Position numbers and translations under genes: made by a program
Shown: one piece after another, positions 53,645 through 62,156 of the stretch
How the letters are laid out: the number at the start of each line of letters is the position of its first letter
Numbering within the stretch: position 1 is the first letter of the stretch
NCBI RefSeq assembly: GCF_900104415.1
Contig: NZ_FMXR01000011.1
Coordinates: 1-64,000 of the forward strand
Source of the DNA: Eubacterium oxidoreducens
GTDB taxonomy: Bacteria; Bacillota; Clostridia; Lachnospirales; Lachnospiraceae
Direction of reading: 5' to 3'
DNA: 64,000 nucleotides
The notes under the pieces: generated by a model
What the model was told of the DNA's origin: nothing
Seen by the model: the letters and a program-made list of their open reading frames with translations, nothing else
Database searches by the model: none

Positions 53645-55405
53645 ATGATTATGAAAAAAAGACTAAGAGTACTATTGGTGGCGGTTTTGTTAGTGATTGC
53701 GCTCATGCCGATGAGTGCAAAGAAAACGTATGCACAGAATCTTCCGACGTCCGGAAATTGTGGAACCTTATTAGATGATGTGTACGGAAGTAATGCGACG
53801 TTTACCTATGCTTCCGATACCGGTGTGCTTACCATAAGCGGAAGTGGTGAGATTGGCTCTAGGGCTTTTGAAAGTTATACGGATAAAGCACAAGTAAAAA
53901 AGATAATCATTGGTGAAGGAATCACAGCTATTAGTGCAAATGCTTTTGCGGGACTGACCGGTGTTACTGAGGCAAGTCTTCCTGAGGGACTTTTAACGAT
54001 TGGCGAAATGGCATTTTATAACTGCTTTGATTTGGATGCAATTGAGTTTCCGGATACGCTTGAAGAAATTGAGACCCAGGCATTTTACAATGATGGCATT
54101 TCCGAGCTTGATTTTCCGGCGAGTTTAAAGAGATTAAACTGGGATGCTTTTGGAGCGGAAACTGGTTATGGAAGTATTACAAAAGTCATCATGCGTAGTA
54201 CCGAGATCGAGTTTGCACAACCGACAGCTACCTCCTATAAAATTCCCAATTCTCTAAATACGGCCGGTCCGATAGGAGGAGATTACGACTATCAGTTTGC
54301 GTGGACAACAGAGATTCCGGCACAGGCATTTGCTTATCTTGGAGTCGGTGAAAATCGATATCTTACGAGTATTATTTTGCCGGATACCATAACTGAGATT
54401 GGAGCTTCTGCATTTAGTGGACAATATAATTTGGATAGTATCACGATTCCGAATGGTCTAAAGACAATTGAAGATTATGCCTTTTATCGCACGGGGCTTA
54501 CGGAGGTTTCTTTGCCAGCATCCGTGGAAAAGATTGGAAGACAATCCTTTAATGCCTGTGACAACCTTACAAAAGTAACGATATGGAATGCAGACTGTGA
54601 TATTTATGATGTCTATACGAATGAAATGACGATTGCCTCACAAGCAACCATTGCCGGATATGAAGATTCCACGGCGCAGGTGTATGCGGAAAAATATGAT
54701 TATACTTTTGACTCACTGGGAGAGGAACCTTGTTCAGCAGGCGGCGAGCATGATTGGCAGCTCGTGAATCATAAAGCCACCTTTACTGATAACGGATATC
54801 AAGAATGTATTTGCTCAAAGTGTGGGAAAAGTGATGGCATCGCAATCGGAGCCTTAGCAGTAACGATTACATCATTGGAGCAAAATTCCTATGTTTACAC
54901 GGGAAAGGCGATTACTCCGAATGTTACGCTTGCCAATGCCGATGGGGTTTTAGCTGATAATAATTATACGCTTCGCTATGAGAATAACCTGAATGCGGGA
55001 ACGGCCAAAGTTACAATTACGCTTCAGGGTGATAACTTCACCGGAAGAAAGACGTTGACCTTTAAAATCACAAAAGCAGTAAATCCTTTTGGAGCAAAGG
55101 GGAAGACCGCTTCTGTAAAATACAAAAAGCTAAAGAAAAAGAATCAGACCTTAAGTGTTTCTAAGGTTATGACCTTTACGAAGGACGCAAAAGATACGAA
55201 AAACTATACGCTTGTTTCCGCTAAGAAGGGAAGTAAATCCTTCAAAAAATACTTCAAAATTAACAAGACTACTGGAAAAGTGACGGTTGTAAAGGGTCTA
55301 AAGAAGGGAACTTACAAGGTGAAAATCAAAGTTAAGGCATTGGGAAATAAGAATTATAAGTCATCGACAGACATGGGAGTGACTTTTACGGTGAAAGTGA
55401 AGTAG
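53645..55405 (+). CDS. Secreted BspA-type leucine-rich repeat protein
   Basis: A signal peptide (to about residue 30, KTYAQ) is followed by at least six LRR_5 repeats of about 23 residues (IxxxAFxxCxxLxxIxFP type), then an Ig/MBG-like domain (SYVYTGKAITPNVTLAN) and a Lys-rich C-terminal domain. There is no LPxTG motif or transmembrane anchor, so it is likely released or bound by its basic end. The first ATG (53642) lies too close to GGAGG; 53645 or 53651 are better starts. Binding role is inferred. Confidence 0.85.
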   Translation: MIMKKRLRVLLVAVLLVIALMPMSAKKTYAQNLPTSGNCGTLLDDVYGSNATFTYASDTGVLTISGSGEIGSRAFESYTDKAQVKKIIIGEGITAISANAFAGLTGVTEASLPEGLLTIGEMAFYNCFDLDAIEFPDTLEEIETQAFYNDGISELDFPASLKRLNWDAFGAETGYGSITKVIMRSTEIEFAQPTATSYKIPNSLNTAGPIGGDYDYQFAWTTEIPAQAFAYLGVGENRYLTSIILPDTITEIGASAFSGQYNLDSITIPNGLKTIEDYAFYRTGLTEVSLPASVEKIGRQSFNACDNLTKVTIWNADCDIYDVYTNEMTIASQATIAGYEDSTAQVYAEKYDYTFDSLGEEPCSAGGEHDWQLVNHKATFTDNGYQECICSKCGKSDGIAIGALAVTITSLEQNSYVYTGKAITPNVTLANADGVLADNNYTLRYENNLNAGTAKVTITLQGDNFTGRKTLTFKITKAVNPFGAKGKTASVKYKKLKKKNQTLSVSKVMTFTKDAKDTKNYTLVSAKKGSKSFKKYFKINKTTGKVTVVKGLKKGTYKVKIKVKALGNKNYKSSTDMGVTFTVKVK

Positions 55406-55604
55406 TCTGGGGCTGGTCTATGTTTGCCAATGATTTGGTGAAATGGTAGAATGGTTTCCGTGGGATGGGGAGAATAGGAAGTATATACCTAAGAGTGATG
55501 ATTAAATATGTGTTTTCTATAGAAAATCATCTCGTAAATTCAAGTACGTATTTAATGTAACTAGAAACTGAATTTAAAAGGAGATAAGTTAGGGAGGTAA
55601 TGAA

Positions 55605-55889
55605 GTGATTATTTGGTATATAGGTATAGGAATTATTACGTTCGGATTTATTTTTTTACAGTTGCTTATCATCAAGAAGGTAGCTTTTGTATGGCATTTT
55701 GTTTTGCCAGCTATTTCTTTCTTGTTGGCATTTAGAACAACTTTTGTGAAGGGGCTTCCGGATAACAACCTAATACCTGTGAGTCTTTATTTTCTGCTGG
55801 CTAATTATTTGACCATTATTACTCTGATTATGACATTTGTGGCGTATCGAAAGCAACAAAAGATTGGCGAAAGAGAAAGAAATTTTTAA
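55605..55889 (+). CDS. Small membrane protein of unknown function
   Basis: 94 residues with three membrane helices (about 3-23, 28-47, 58-80) and a basic end. Start GTG 55605, with GGGAGG ahead. I do not recognise a family. Its stop codon TAA lies inside repeat copy C, so the natural C-terminus may have been cut. The 200 bases upstream show no other feature. Confidence 0.55.
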   Translation: MIIWYIGIGIITFGFIFLQLLIIKKVAFVWHFVLPAISFLLAFRTTFVKGLPDNNLIPVSLYFLLANYLTIITLIMTFVAYRKQQKIGERERNF

Positions 55890-55983
55890 CTCAGTCGGAG
55901 AAATCCCCCACCTCTATGCTTTAGCGTAGGTGGGGGTTATGACAAACTATACTCAGTCGGGGTACAAGCTCCGACTGAGTTAA
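55886..55983. repeat. Small palindromic repeat, copy C, bounded by 13-bp inverted ends
   Basis: The left end TTAACTCAGTCGG (55886-55898) reappears inverted as CCGACTGAGTTAA at 55971-55983. Inside are the CCCCCACCT/AGGTGGGGG hairpin, shared with copy B, and a second stem ACTCAGTCGG/CCGACTGAGT (55951-55980). The 98-bp unit thus looks like a tiny non-coding mobile element; it provides the stop of the preceding gene. Confidence 0.8.
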
Positions 55984-55999
55984 ACGCTCCGCGAGGATG

Positions 56000-56076
56000 C
56001 GCACGGATTCGGACAGGAATTTGTCTGCTGAAGCAGACCCGAATCCGGCGCGCAAGACTCGCGAGCGAGCCTTGAC
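56000..56076. repeat. 77-base structured repeat, first copy
   Basis: CGCACGGATTCGG starts a unit with three nested or adjacent stems (GGATTCGG/CCGAATCC, GTCTGC/GCAGAC, AAGACTCGC/GCGAGCCTT), ending GCGAGCCTTGAC. Nearly identical to 56362-56438. The sequence is richer in G+C than its surroundings. Confidence 0.85.
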
Positions 56077-56155
56077 TTGAGTATGTGAAAAAAATTCTGT
56101 AAATATATAAGTACAAGGTCTTCTATGGTACACTAACCAAAGGAGGCTTTTTATG

Positions 56156-56358
56156 ATGGCAAAGAAAAGAAACCAATTCACCATGTTCAAATGACTGACG
56201 GAAAACGTCAGATCATCCAACAACTCCTTCAGGAGTATGATATTGAATCCGCTCAGGATATCCAAGATGCTCTTAAGGATCTTCTTGGAGAAACTATCAA
56301 AGAAATGATGGAATCCGAGATGGACAATCACCTTGGCTATGAACGTTCAGAGCGCGTA
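56156..56358 (+). pseudogene. IS256 (Mutator)-family transposase, N-terminal remnant
   Basis: The reading frame KPIHHVQMTDGKRQIIQQLL to HLGYERSE is the N-terminus of IS256-type transposases, which lacks the catalytic DDE part here. One A is missing near 56161-56164, so the natural ATG at 56156 is out of frame with the rest, and from about 56359 the gene is cut by the second 77-base repeat. About 80 bases of the element's left end precede it. It cannot be functional. Confidence 0.85.
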
Positions 56359-56361
56359 GAA

Positions 56362-56438
56362 CGCACGGATTCGGATAGGAATTTGTCTGCTGAAGCAGAC
56401 CCGAATCCGGCGTGCAAGACTCGCTCGCGAGTCTTGAC
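56362..56438. repeat. 77-base structured repeat, second copy
   Basis: Same unit as 56000-56076 with about six changes, several of them keeping the stems paired. It interrupts the IS256 fragment after HLGYERSE and ends GCGAGTCTTGAC one base before the pyrI stop codon. Confidence 0.88.
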
Positions 56439-56439
56439 T

Positions 56440-56874
56440 TTAATAATGCGGTCTTTGGAATTTTTCCTCGCAATATTTGCATCGGTATAATTGTTTGCCG
56501 GGATCTGATAATACGAAGATCTGATCAAGGCCTTGTTCTATGGAGGTGATGCAACGAGGATTTTTACATTTGACAACGTTCATAACCTGTTTTGGAAGCG
56601 TAAGTTCATGCTTTTCGACAATCACTTCGTCCTTAATCACATTAACGGTAATGTTCTTATCAACAAAACCTAAAATACTGATATCTAAGGTTTCAATGGC
56701 ACATTCTACTTTGATGATGTCTTTTTTGCCCATCTTATTGGAACGTGCATTTTTGATAATTGCAACTGTACAATCAAGTTTGTCGAGTTTTAGGTAGTGA
56801 TAGATATCCATTGCCATGCCGGCTTGAATGTGATCTAATACAAAACCTTCTTTAATAGCACCGATATTTAACAT
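56440..56874 (-). CDS. pyrI: Aspartate carbamoyltransferase regulatory subunit
   Basis: PyrI binds nucleotides and gives feedback control to PyrB. The four zinc cysteines are in the expected places near the C-terminus (CKNPRC and CKYC), and the N-terminal allosteric domain has IKEGFVLDHIQAG and NITVNVIKDE. 144 residues is normal. It follows pyrB with no gap. The stop codon sits at the edge of the repeat at 56362-56438. Confidence 0.95.
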   Translation of the reverse strand: MLNIGAIKEGFVLDHIQAGMAMDIYHYLKLDKLDCTVAIIKNARSNKMGKKDIIKVECAIETLDISILGFVDKNITVNVIKDEVIVEKHELTLPKQVMNVVKCKNPRCITSIEQGLDQIFVLSDPGKQLYRCKYCEEKFQRPHY

Positions 56875-57795
56875 CTATTTCTCTGCCTCCTTTAAAAGTG
56901 TCAGGATTAATGCCATTCTGACATATACACCGTATTGTGCCTGCTTAAAGTAAACAGCACGTGGATCGTCATCTACATCAACGGATATCTCATTGACACG
57001 AGGAAGTGGGTGTAAAATCAGCATATCCTGTGGGGCAAGCTCTAACTTGGCCTTATCTAGGATATAGAAATCTTTCATACGGATGTAGTCTTCTTCGTTG
57101 AAGAAACGCTCACGCTGCACACGAGTCATGTAGAGCAGGTCAAGTTCCGGGAGTGCATCTTCAAGACGAACCATTTCCTTGAATTCGATATTATGCTCAA
57201 GCAGGACATCATTGCGGATATAATCCGGAACTTTTAACTCTTCCGGTGAAATTAAAATAAATTTTACATTGTGATAACGAATTAAAGCATGAATTAAGGA
57301 ATGAACAGTACGACCGAATTTTAAATCGCCGCAAAGACCAATCGTCAAGTTATCTAGTCGTCCTTTTAAAGAACGAATCGTCAGCAAATCCGTAAGGGTT
57401 TGTGTAGGATGTTGGTGACCTCCGTCACCGGCATTGATGACCGGAATTGTTGATTTTTGAGAAGCTACGAGCGGTGCACCTTCTTTTGGATGGCGCATAG
57501 CACAAATGTCAGCATAGCAGGAAATGACACGGATGGTGTCAGCAACGCTTTCACCCTTTGCGGCAGAAGAAGAATCTGCACTGGAAAAACCTAGAACCTG
57601 TCCGCCCAAAGAGAGCATTGCGGATTCAAAACTAAGTCTTGTTCGCGTACTCGGTTCATAAAAACAGGTTGCAAGCTTCTTGCCTTCACAGGCGTGTGCG
57701 TATTTAGCCGGATTGTTTTCGATATCATTTGCCAAATCTAAGAGCTGGTCAAGTTCTTCGGTAGACAAATCCATCGGACTCATTAAATGTCGCAT
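56875..57795 (-). CDS. pyrB: Aspartate carbamoyltransferase catalytic subunit
   Basis: PyrB makes carbamoyl aspartate, the first committed step of pyrimidine synthesis. Carbamoyl-phosphate-binding motif STRTRLSFE (about 50-58), [11 protein letters not shown], the [10 protein letters not shown] block and HPLPRVNEI are intact. 306 residues is normal. The pyrBI pair with regulatory subunit suggests allosteric enzyme control; no PyrR attenuator is apparent in the short leader. Confidence 0.97.
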   Translation of the reverse strand: MRHLMSPMDLSTEELDQLLDLANDIENNPAKYAHACEGKKLATCFYEPSTRTRLSFESAMLSLGGQVLGFSSADSSSAAKGESVADTIRVISCYADICAMRHPKEGAPLVASQKSTIPVINAGDGGHQHPTQTLTDLLTIRSLKGRLDNLTIGLCGDLKFGRTVHSLIHALIRYHNVKFILISPEELKVPDYIRNDVLLEHNIEFKEMVRLEDALPELDLLYMTRVQRERFFNEEDYIRMKDFYILDKAKLELAPQDMLILHPLPRVNEISVDVDDDPRAVYFKQAQYGVYVRMALILTLLKEAEK

Positions 57796-57834
57796 GTTAG
57801 TCCTCCTAATATATGTACTTATTTATCTTATTCA

Positions 57835-57863
57835 ATTTTAATATACCCACCATTCATTTTCAA
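57835..57863 (-). promoter_or_regulatory. Promoter of pyrBI
   Basis: On the minus strand TTGAAA (57863-57858) and TAAAAT (57840-57835) are 17 bases apart. An inverted repeat CCATTC/GAATGG brackets the -35 element. The ribosome site AGGAGG follows at normal distance. Confidence 0.65.
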
Positions 57864-57875
57864 TAAACGAATGGG

Positions 57876-59159
57876 CTAGCGGATATGAAATTTGTCACGA
57901 AGTTCTTGAATCTGATGATGGTTGATTTCAACAATTTCACCAAGAGAGCGTGCGCTTAAGATGGCTTTTGCAGAGTATTCGGCAACTTCGAGACGATCAA
58001 AAGCGCGAAGCAGTGTAGGACCGACGGCAACGGCAGCATCATTTTTGAGAAGCAAGAGTGTTTCGTCATGGTTCATACAAGCAGCTACCTTTTGCGGTTT
58101 GGCAAAATAACTGTCAAAGTCGTATTCGGACAAATCTTGCAATACCATGTAACTTTCCGGAATCAGACGCGTATTCATTGGGGTGTCGGTTACCGCAAAG
58201 GCCATGAGAGATTGTGGTTGTCCGATCAAAATACTTTTGACTTCGGGATGCTTTTTATAGATTTCCATGTGAAGACAAGCGTATTCGTCGGCAATTTTAT
58301 TTTCTTCTATACATAAGTCGGATACATAAATCAAATCCTGCGGCTCTATGGTCATGCGATCGACATCCTTTGGTGTTAGGACAAAAGATGTTTCATCTAG
58401 ACGGATAGAAGCAGAGCCCCAGGCTCCGCAGATGAGTTTTTGTCGATAAGCGCGATGGAGAAAATCGCAGATTTGATTGCGGGCATCCATTTCCTTAGAA
58501 GAAAGTGGTGGTTTTATGGTGCCTGTAAATATGCGAACCGCTTGTTTGTTGGCAAGTTCGTGGTTCATAGGATGGTTGAGTTTGCCAAGCGTTAAGCCGC
58601 GTCGCTCAATTTCAGCACCAAATTCTAATGCTTCAAATTTTAAATAGGCATCCTCCATGGAAGTACCGCCGGCAACAAGACCATGATTTTCAAGAATCGT
58701 AATGTCACAGCCTTTTTTAAACTGTGCGGCGATAATTTCACCGAGCTCATCGCTTCCGGTCAAAGCGTAATCAGCCATAGTGACAACGCCGCACTTGTTA
58801 TAGACGGCAGGAAAAAGATCCGTGGAAGGAATACGACGGACAACACTAAATGCAATTAAAGCAGGAGAGTGTGCATGAAGAACAGCATTAAAATCCGGAT
58901 TGGCTTCATAGATTTTTCGATGAAAGGATAGTTCGCTAGATGGTTTATGTATCCCGTCTATTGTACCGTCGGGATGGACACAGACAATGTCGCGTCGCGT
59001 TAAAGAACCTTTATCATATCCACCGGGAGTTATGTAGATATCTCCGTTTGTATCTTTTATAGACAGGTTACCACCTGAAGTAGTTGTAAGATTAGCCTCG
59101 TAGATACGAGACATATAGGCGACCAACTGGTCAGCCGGATGCATATATGTTATTTGCAT
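57876..59159 (-). CDS. Class II aldolase/adducin protein with two domains, the second degenerate
   Basis: The 427-residue protein repeats the class II aldolase fold. The first domain keeps the metal ligands H95 and H97 (VLHAHSPAL) and H159 (LENHGL), the acidic E76, and the TTSGGNLS phosphate loop, as in fuculose-phosphate or rhamnulose-phosphate aldolases. In the second (from about 235) the corresponding stretches read ILIGQPQSL and LLKNDAAVAVG, with all three His lost, so it is probably structural. Substrate unknown. It stands alone upstream of pyrBI. Confidence 0.85.
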   Translation of the reverse strand: MQITYMHPADQLVAYMSRIYEANLTTTSGGNLSIKDTNGDIYITPGGYDKGSLTRRDIVCVHPDGTIDGIHKPSSELSFHRKIYEANPDFNAVLHAHSPALIAFSVVRRIPSTDLFPAVYNKCGVVTMADYALTGSDELGEIIAAQFKKGCDITILENHGLVAGGTSMEDAYLKFEALEFGAEIERRGLTLGKLNHPMNHELANKQAVRIFTGTIKPPLSSKEMDARNQICDFLHRAYRQKLICGAWGSASIRLDETSFVLTPKDVDRMTIEPQDLIYVSDLCIEENKIADEYACLHMEIYKKHPEVKSILIGQPQSLMAFAVTDTPMNTRLIPESYMVLQDLSEYDFDSYFAKPQKVAACMNHDETLLLLKNDAAVAVGPTLLRAFDRLEVAEYSAKAILSARSLGEIVEINHHQIQELRDKFHIR

Positions 59160-59236
59160 AAAGAACCTCCAAAAAATACTTTTTTTCAGTATATCCCAGT
59201 GCGAAAAACTTGTAAAGAAAAGGGGAATTTGGTAGC

Positions 59237-60520
59237 ATGAAATTTATGGAAGAAAAAGCAAAATATTTTATTGATAACTTGAGCAAGGGATCTGTCCGCC
59301 GTTTTAAAATGATGATAAAGTGGATGATACTTGCATTGATTTGCGGAGTCGGGATAGGATTTGTTGGAATTGCTTTTTTGTATAGCGTTCGGCAAGTCAC
59401 GGATTTTCGAATGGCACATGGCTGGATCATCTGGCTTTTGCCATTTTGTGGTCTATTGATTATGCTGATTTATGATAAATTTGCAAATGATGATCATGAC
59501 AGAGGAACTAATCTGGTGCTTATGGCAATTTTGACAGAAGAAAAGATTCCACTGAATATGACACCGATTATATTTGTGTCTACCATACTTACGCATTTGT
59601 TTGGAGGTTCTGCGGGACGGGAAGGAGCTGCTTTACAAATAGGAGGAAGTCTCGGTGAATTTTTCGGACGGTTGCTACGCTTTGATGAGGCGGATCGCAA
59701 GATTGCCATTATGTGTGGCATGAGCGCTGCATTTTCTGCGCTTTTGGGAACTCCGCTTGCAGCGACAATCTTTGCCATGGAAGTGGTGACGGTTGGAATA
59801 ATGCAATATACGGCGCTTGTGCCATGTGCCATTTCAGCATTAACAGCGCATTACCTGGCAGTGCATTTTGGGTTTGAATCCATGCATTTTACAATTACGG
59901 ATATTCCGGGGGCATCGATTCCGACTTTTATTATAATTGGAATTTTGGGGATTCTTTGTGCAGTGCTTAGTATGGTATTTTGTTCCTTGTTGCAGCAATC
60001 ACATACCGTGTTTGTAAATGTGATAAAAAGAAAATATCGAAGGATTTTTTTGGGGGGGCTTGTAATTGCAGTTCTTACCTGGCTCATTGGCAATCAGGAT
60101 TATAATGGTGCAGGTGTCGAAGTGATAGCAAGAGCACTGCAAGGAGATGTGGTGTGGTATGTGTTCATTCTTAAAATTATTTTTACGGTTATTACCCTTA
60201 GCGCCGGATATAAAGGGGGAGAAATTATACCGACACTGTATGTTGGAGCAACCTTTGGATGTGCATTTGGTACAATTACCGGATTTTCGCCGACGCTTAG
60301 TGCCGCTGTTGCAATGGGAGCAGTATTTTGCGGAGTTACCAATTCGCCAATTACGTCTATTTTGATTTGTTTTGAATTATTTGGATTAGAAGCATTGCCA
60401 TATTATCTGATTGCAATTGCAATCAGTTATATGCTAAGCGGGTATTTTGGATTATACCGGGCGCAGAAGTTTGTTTATTCGAAATATAAAGCAGATTATT
60501 TGCAAGATCGAAAGAAATAA
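59237..60520 (+). CDS. ClC-family chloride channel/antiporter
   Basis: About 10 membrane helices over 427 residues, with the GREGAALQIGG filter segment carrying the gating Glu (about residue 133) and a GYKGGEIIPTLYVGATFG block near the C-terminus. No CBS domains. It is of the short EriC-like type and moves chloride or fluoride against protons. Start ATG 59237 (59246 possible). Confidence 0.88.
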   Translation: MKFMEEKAKYFIDNLSKGSVRRFKMMIKWMILALICGVGIGFVGIAFLYSVRQVTDFRMAHGWIIWLLPFCGLLIMLIYDKFANDDHDRGTNLVLMAILTEEKIPLNMTPIIFVSTILTHLFGGSAGREGAALQIGGSLGEFFGRLLRFDEADRKIAIMCGMSAAFSALLGTPLAATIFAMEVVTVGIMQYTALVPCAISALTAHYLAVHFGFESMHFTITDIPGASIPTFIIIGILGILCAVLSMVFCSLLQQSHTVFVNVIKRKYRRIFLGGLVIAVLTWLIGNQDYNGAGVEVIARALQGDVVWYVFILKIIFTVITLSAGYKGGEIIPTLYVGATFGCAFGTITGFSPTLSAAVAMGAVFCGVTNSPITSILICFELFGLEALPYYLIAIAISYMLSGYFGLYRAQKFVYSKYKADYLQDRKK

Positions 60521-60524
60521 AGAA

Positions 60525-60575
60525 AAGGACAATGGGATGTGTAAGGTATTGCCTTAACAACCATTGTCCTTATTT
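60525..60575 (+). terminator. Terminator between the ClC gene and the convergent gene
   Basis: AAGGACAATGG (60525-60535) pairs with CCATTGTCCTT (60561-60571), with an inner TAAGG/CCTTA hairpin, then ATTTTG. It overlaps the last codons of the opposite gene, so it may act for both. Confidence 0.85.
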
Positions 60576-61466
60576 TGTATGGATTACGCGAAACAGCGTT
60601 TCGGTCATAGCCAGAAGGCTGGTTCGCTCTGTTGTGTGTATAACGAGAGGAATTCCGTCAGGGGTGGCTCTTTGAATATATGGGTAGAGATAAGCGTTTC
60701 TGGCATCATCAAGACCGTCCATCGCAAGGTAGGCCCGGTGAAAGAACACTTCGCGAAATATTTCTTCCATTTTGTCTTGAATGATTTCCGGCTTAATCTT
60801 TTGAAAATTGATATAAACCGTGTCATGTTCTAGATTTCGGCAAGCAGCTTTTAAGGTTTCGAAGAAATGAAAATCCCCAATCAGCCAGATATTGTCTCGA
60901 GGAATCATTTCATGGAATAAGGAAACCGAGGAAAGCGGCATATCAGAGGCGGGATAATGTGTCTTCGCGCGAAGAATCTCACCGTAGGAGCGAAAGTCTG
61001 TGCTAGGCAAATCAGAGCCGCATAGGTATTCGATAAAACGATTATCCATTGTGAATTCAGCATCAAAAAATGGCATAGCATTGCGATTTCCTTCAAATAC
61101 ACGACATAAATAATCAAAGGTCTTTTTCATTTCCGGAAAAGTCGGCGATGTGTTGCCGGAAAACAAATAAGCATTTCGGACAGTGCAGGCATGACCGGTT
61201 GCAAATTTTAGGTAATCAGCGAGTTTTGGAAAAAGTCGCATAGCGATAACGGCACTAAGCGCGTCGCAAGCAGCCCGGTCTCCTTCAAAAATGCGATTAA
61301 AGATGTGCCCGATTCGCTCCGGTACAATTGGAAATGCACGTGCCATGAGCGTTTTGGCTTCTGTATTCAGTTCGTCGCATGCCGGTTTCATATCAGGTTG
61401 AACGAATAAAATACTGTCAATGATGACCTGAGTGAAACGCAGAAATTCAAATTCACCAATTCGCAA
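60570..61466 (-). CDS. Unrecognised 298-residue protein
   Basis: I do not know a family for this soluble protein. It is mainly helical in the first 190 residues, then has alternating beta and helix stretches (IWLIGDFHFFETL, DGIPLVIHTTERTSLLAM) that recall one half of a P-loop ATPase without the Walker motifs. It may be a short relative of the N-terminal region of large AAA proteins found in Clostridia. It is downstream of the DUF6320-like gene with 18 bases between. Confidence 0.5.
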   Translation of the reverse strand: MRIGEFEFLRFTQVIIDSILFVQPDMKPACDELNTEAKTLMARAFPIVPERIGHIFNRIFEGDRAACDALSAVIAMRLFPKLADYLKFATGHACTVRNAYLFSGNTSPTFPEMKKTFDYLCRVFEGNRNAMPFFDAEFTMDNRFIEYLCGSDLPSTDFRSYGEILRAKTHYPASDMPLSSVSLFHEMIPRDNIWLIGDFHFFETLKAACRNLEHDTVYINFQKIKPEIIQDKMEEIFREVFFHRAYLAMDGLDDARNAYLYPYIQRATPDGIPLVIHTTERTSLLAMTETLFRVIHTK

Positions 61467-61484
61467 TAAAAGACACCTCGATAA

Positions 61485-62156
61485 TTAGTTTACGTGAAAT
61501 CTTCGGGATAACTCGGCATTAGAACGAGGCCCTCCGATAATTAATGTACCAATAAAAAGGATTCCGGATGCAATTAAAGCAAAGAGTGCAAGCGGAAGAA
61601 TATGGGTTAAATTCACAATATAAAAGAGAAGCGGAATAACACTTAAGGCTATAAGCAAAATCTCCATAACCATATATTCTTGATAATAGCGTCGATTAAT
61701 CAGCATTAAAACCAGCATTATGACATCCAATACCACAATTGCGCTCGGAAGGATGTAAGCTAAAGACCAGCCTTTAAAACCGAAGATATAATCAATTACA
61801 ATGATAAAGGCAACGCCCCATAAGGTCTGGTAGACCATCTTGGCTTTCAAGGAAAAATGTGAATCCGTGGATAATGCCAGGGTCAAAAAGCCGTAAATAA
61901 ATGCGGCGGATGTAATGACAGACCATCGTACAGTGCCGTTGGCTTGCAGATTAATCAGTACAAATAAAGCATCACAGACACAAGCTAAAAAGACATAAAG
62001 CCGTATGACAAAATTCATCTTTTTATGTTTTTCTTTAATGTTCGGATAGACGTTATCTACCTTTTCACCGGGAATCGGTTCTAATATCTGATGGCATAAC
62101 GGACAGATATTGGTATCATCTAAAATCACAACATTACATTTTATACATTTAGCCAT
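61485..62156 (-). CDS. DUF6320-like membrane protein with zinc ribbon
   Basis: An N-terminal zinc ribbon (C4-x2-C7 and CPLC) precedes about seven membrane helices, the layout of DUF6320-type proteins. 223 residues from ATG 62156. That start overlaps the stop of the acyltransferase-like gene by 8 bases (ATGGCTAA), so the two are coupled; the ATG 62168 extends further in but lacks a ribosome site. Function unknown; possibly a partner of the acyltransferase. Confidence 0.75.
   Translation of the reverse strand: MAKCIKCNVVILDDTNICPLCHQILEPIPGEKVDNVYPNIKEKHKKMNFVIRLYVFLACVCDALFVLINLQANGTVRWSVITSAAFIYGFLTLALSTDSHFSLKAKMVYQTLWGVAFIIVIDYIFGFKGWSLAYILPSAIVVLDVIMLVLMLINRRYYQEYMVMEILLIALSVIPLLFYIVNLTHILPLALFALIASGILFIGTLIIGGPRSNAELSRRFHVN

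Noticed and set aside
55886-56438. CRISPR array
   Set aside because: The repeats differ in length, are not regularly spaced, have internal hairpins and no spacers; no cas gene is nearby.
57796-57875. PyrR-type attenuator in front of pyrB
   Set aside because: The leader is too short and holds no terminator/antiterminator pair; only a promoter and a small inverted repeat are visible.
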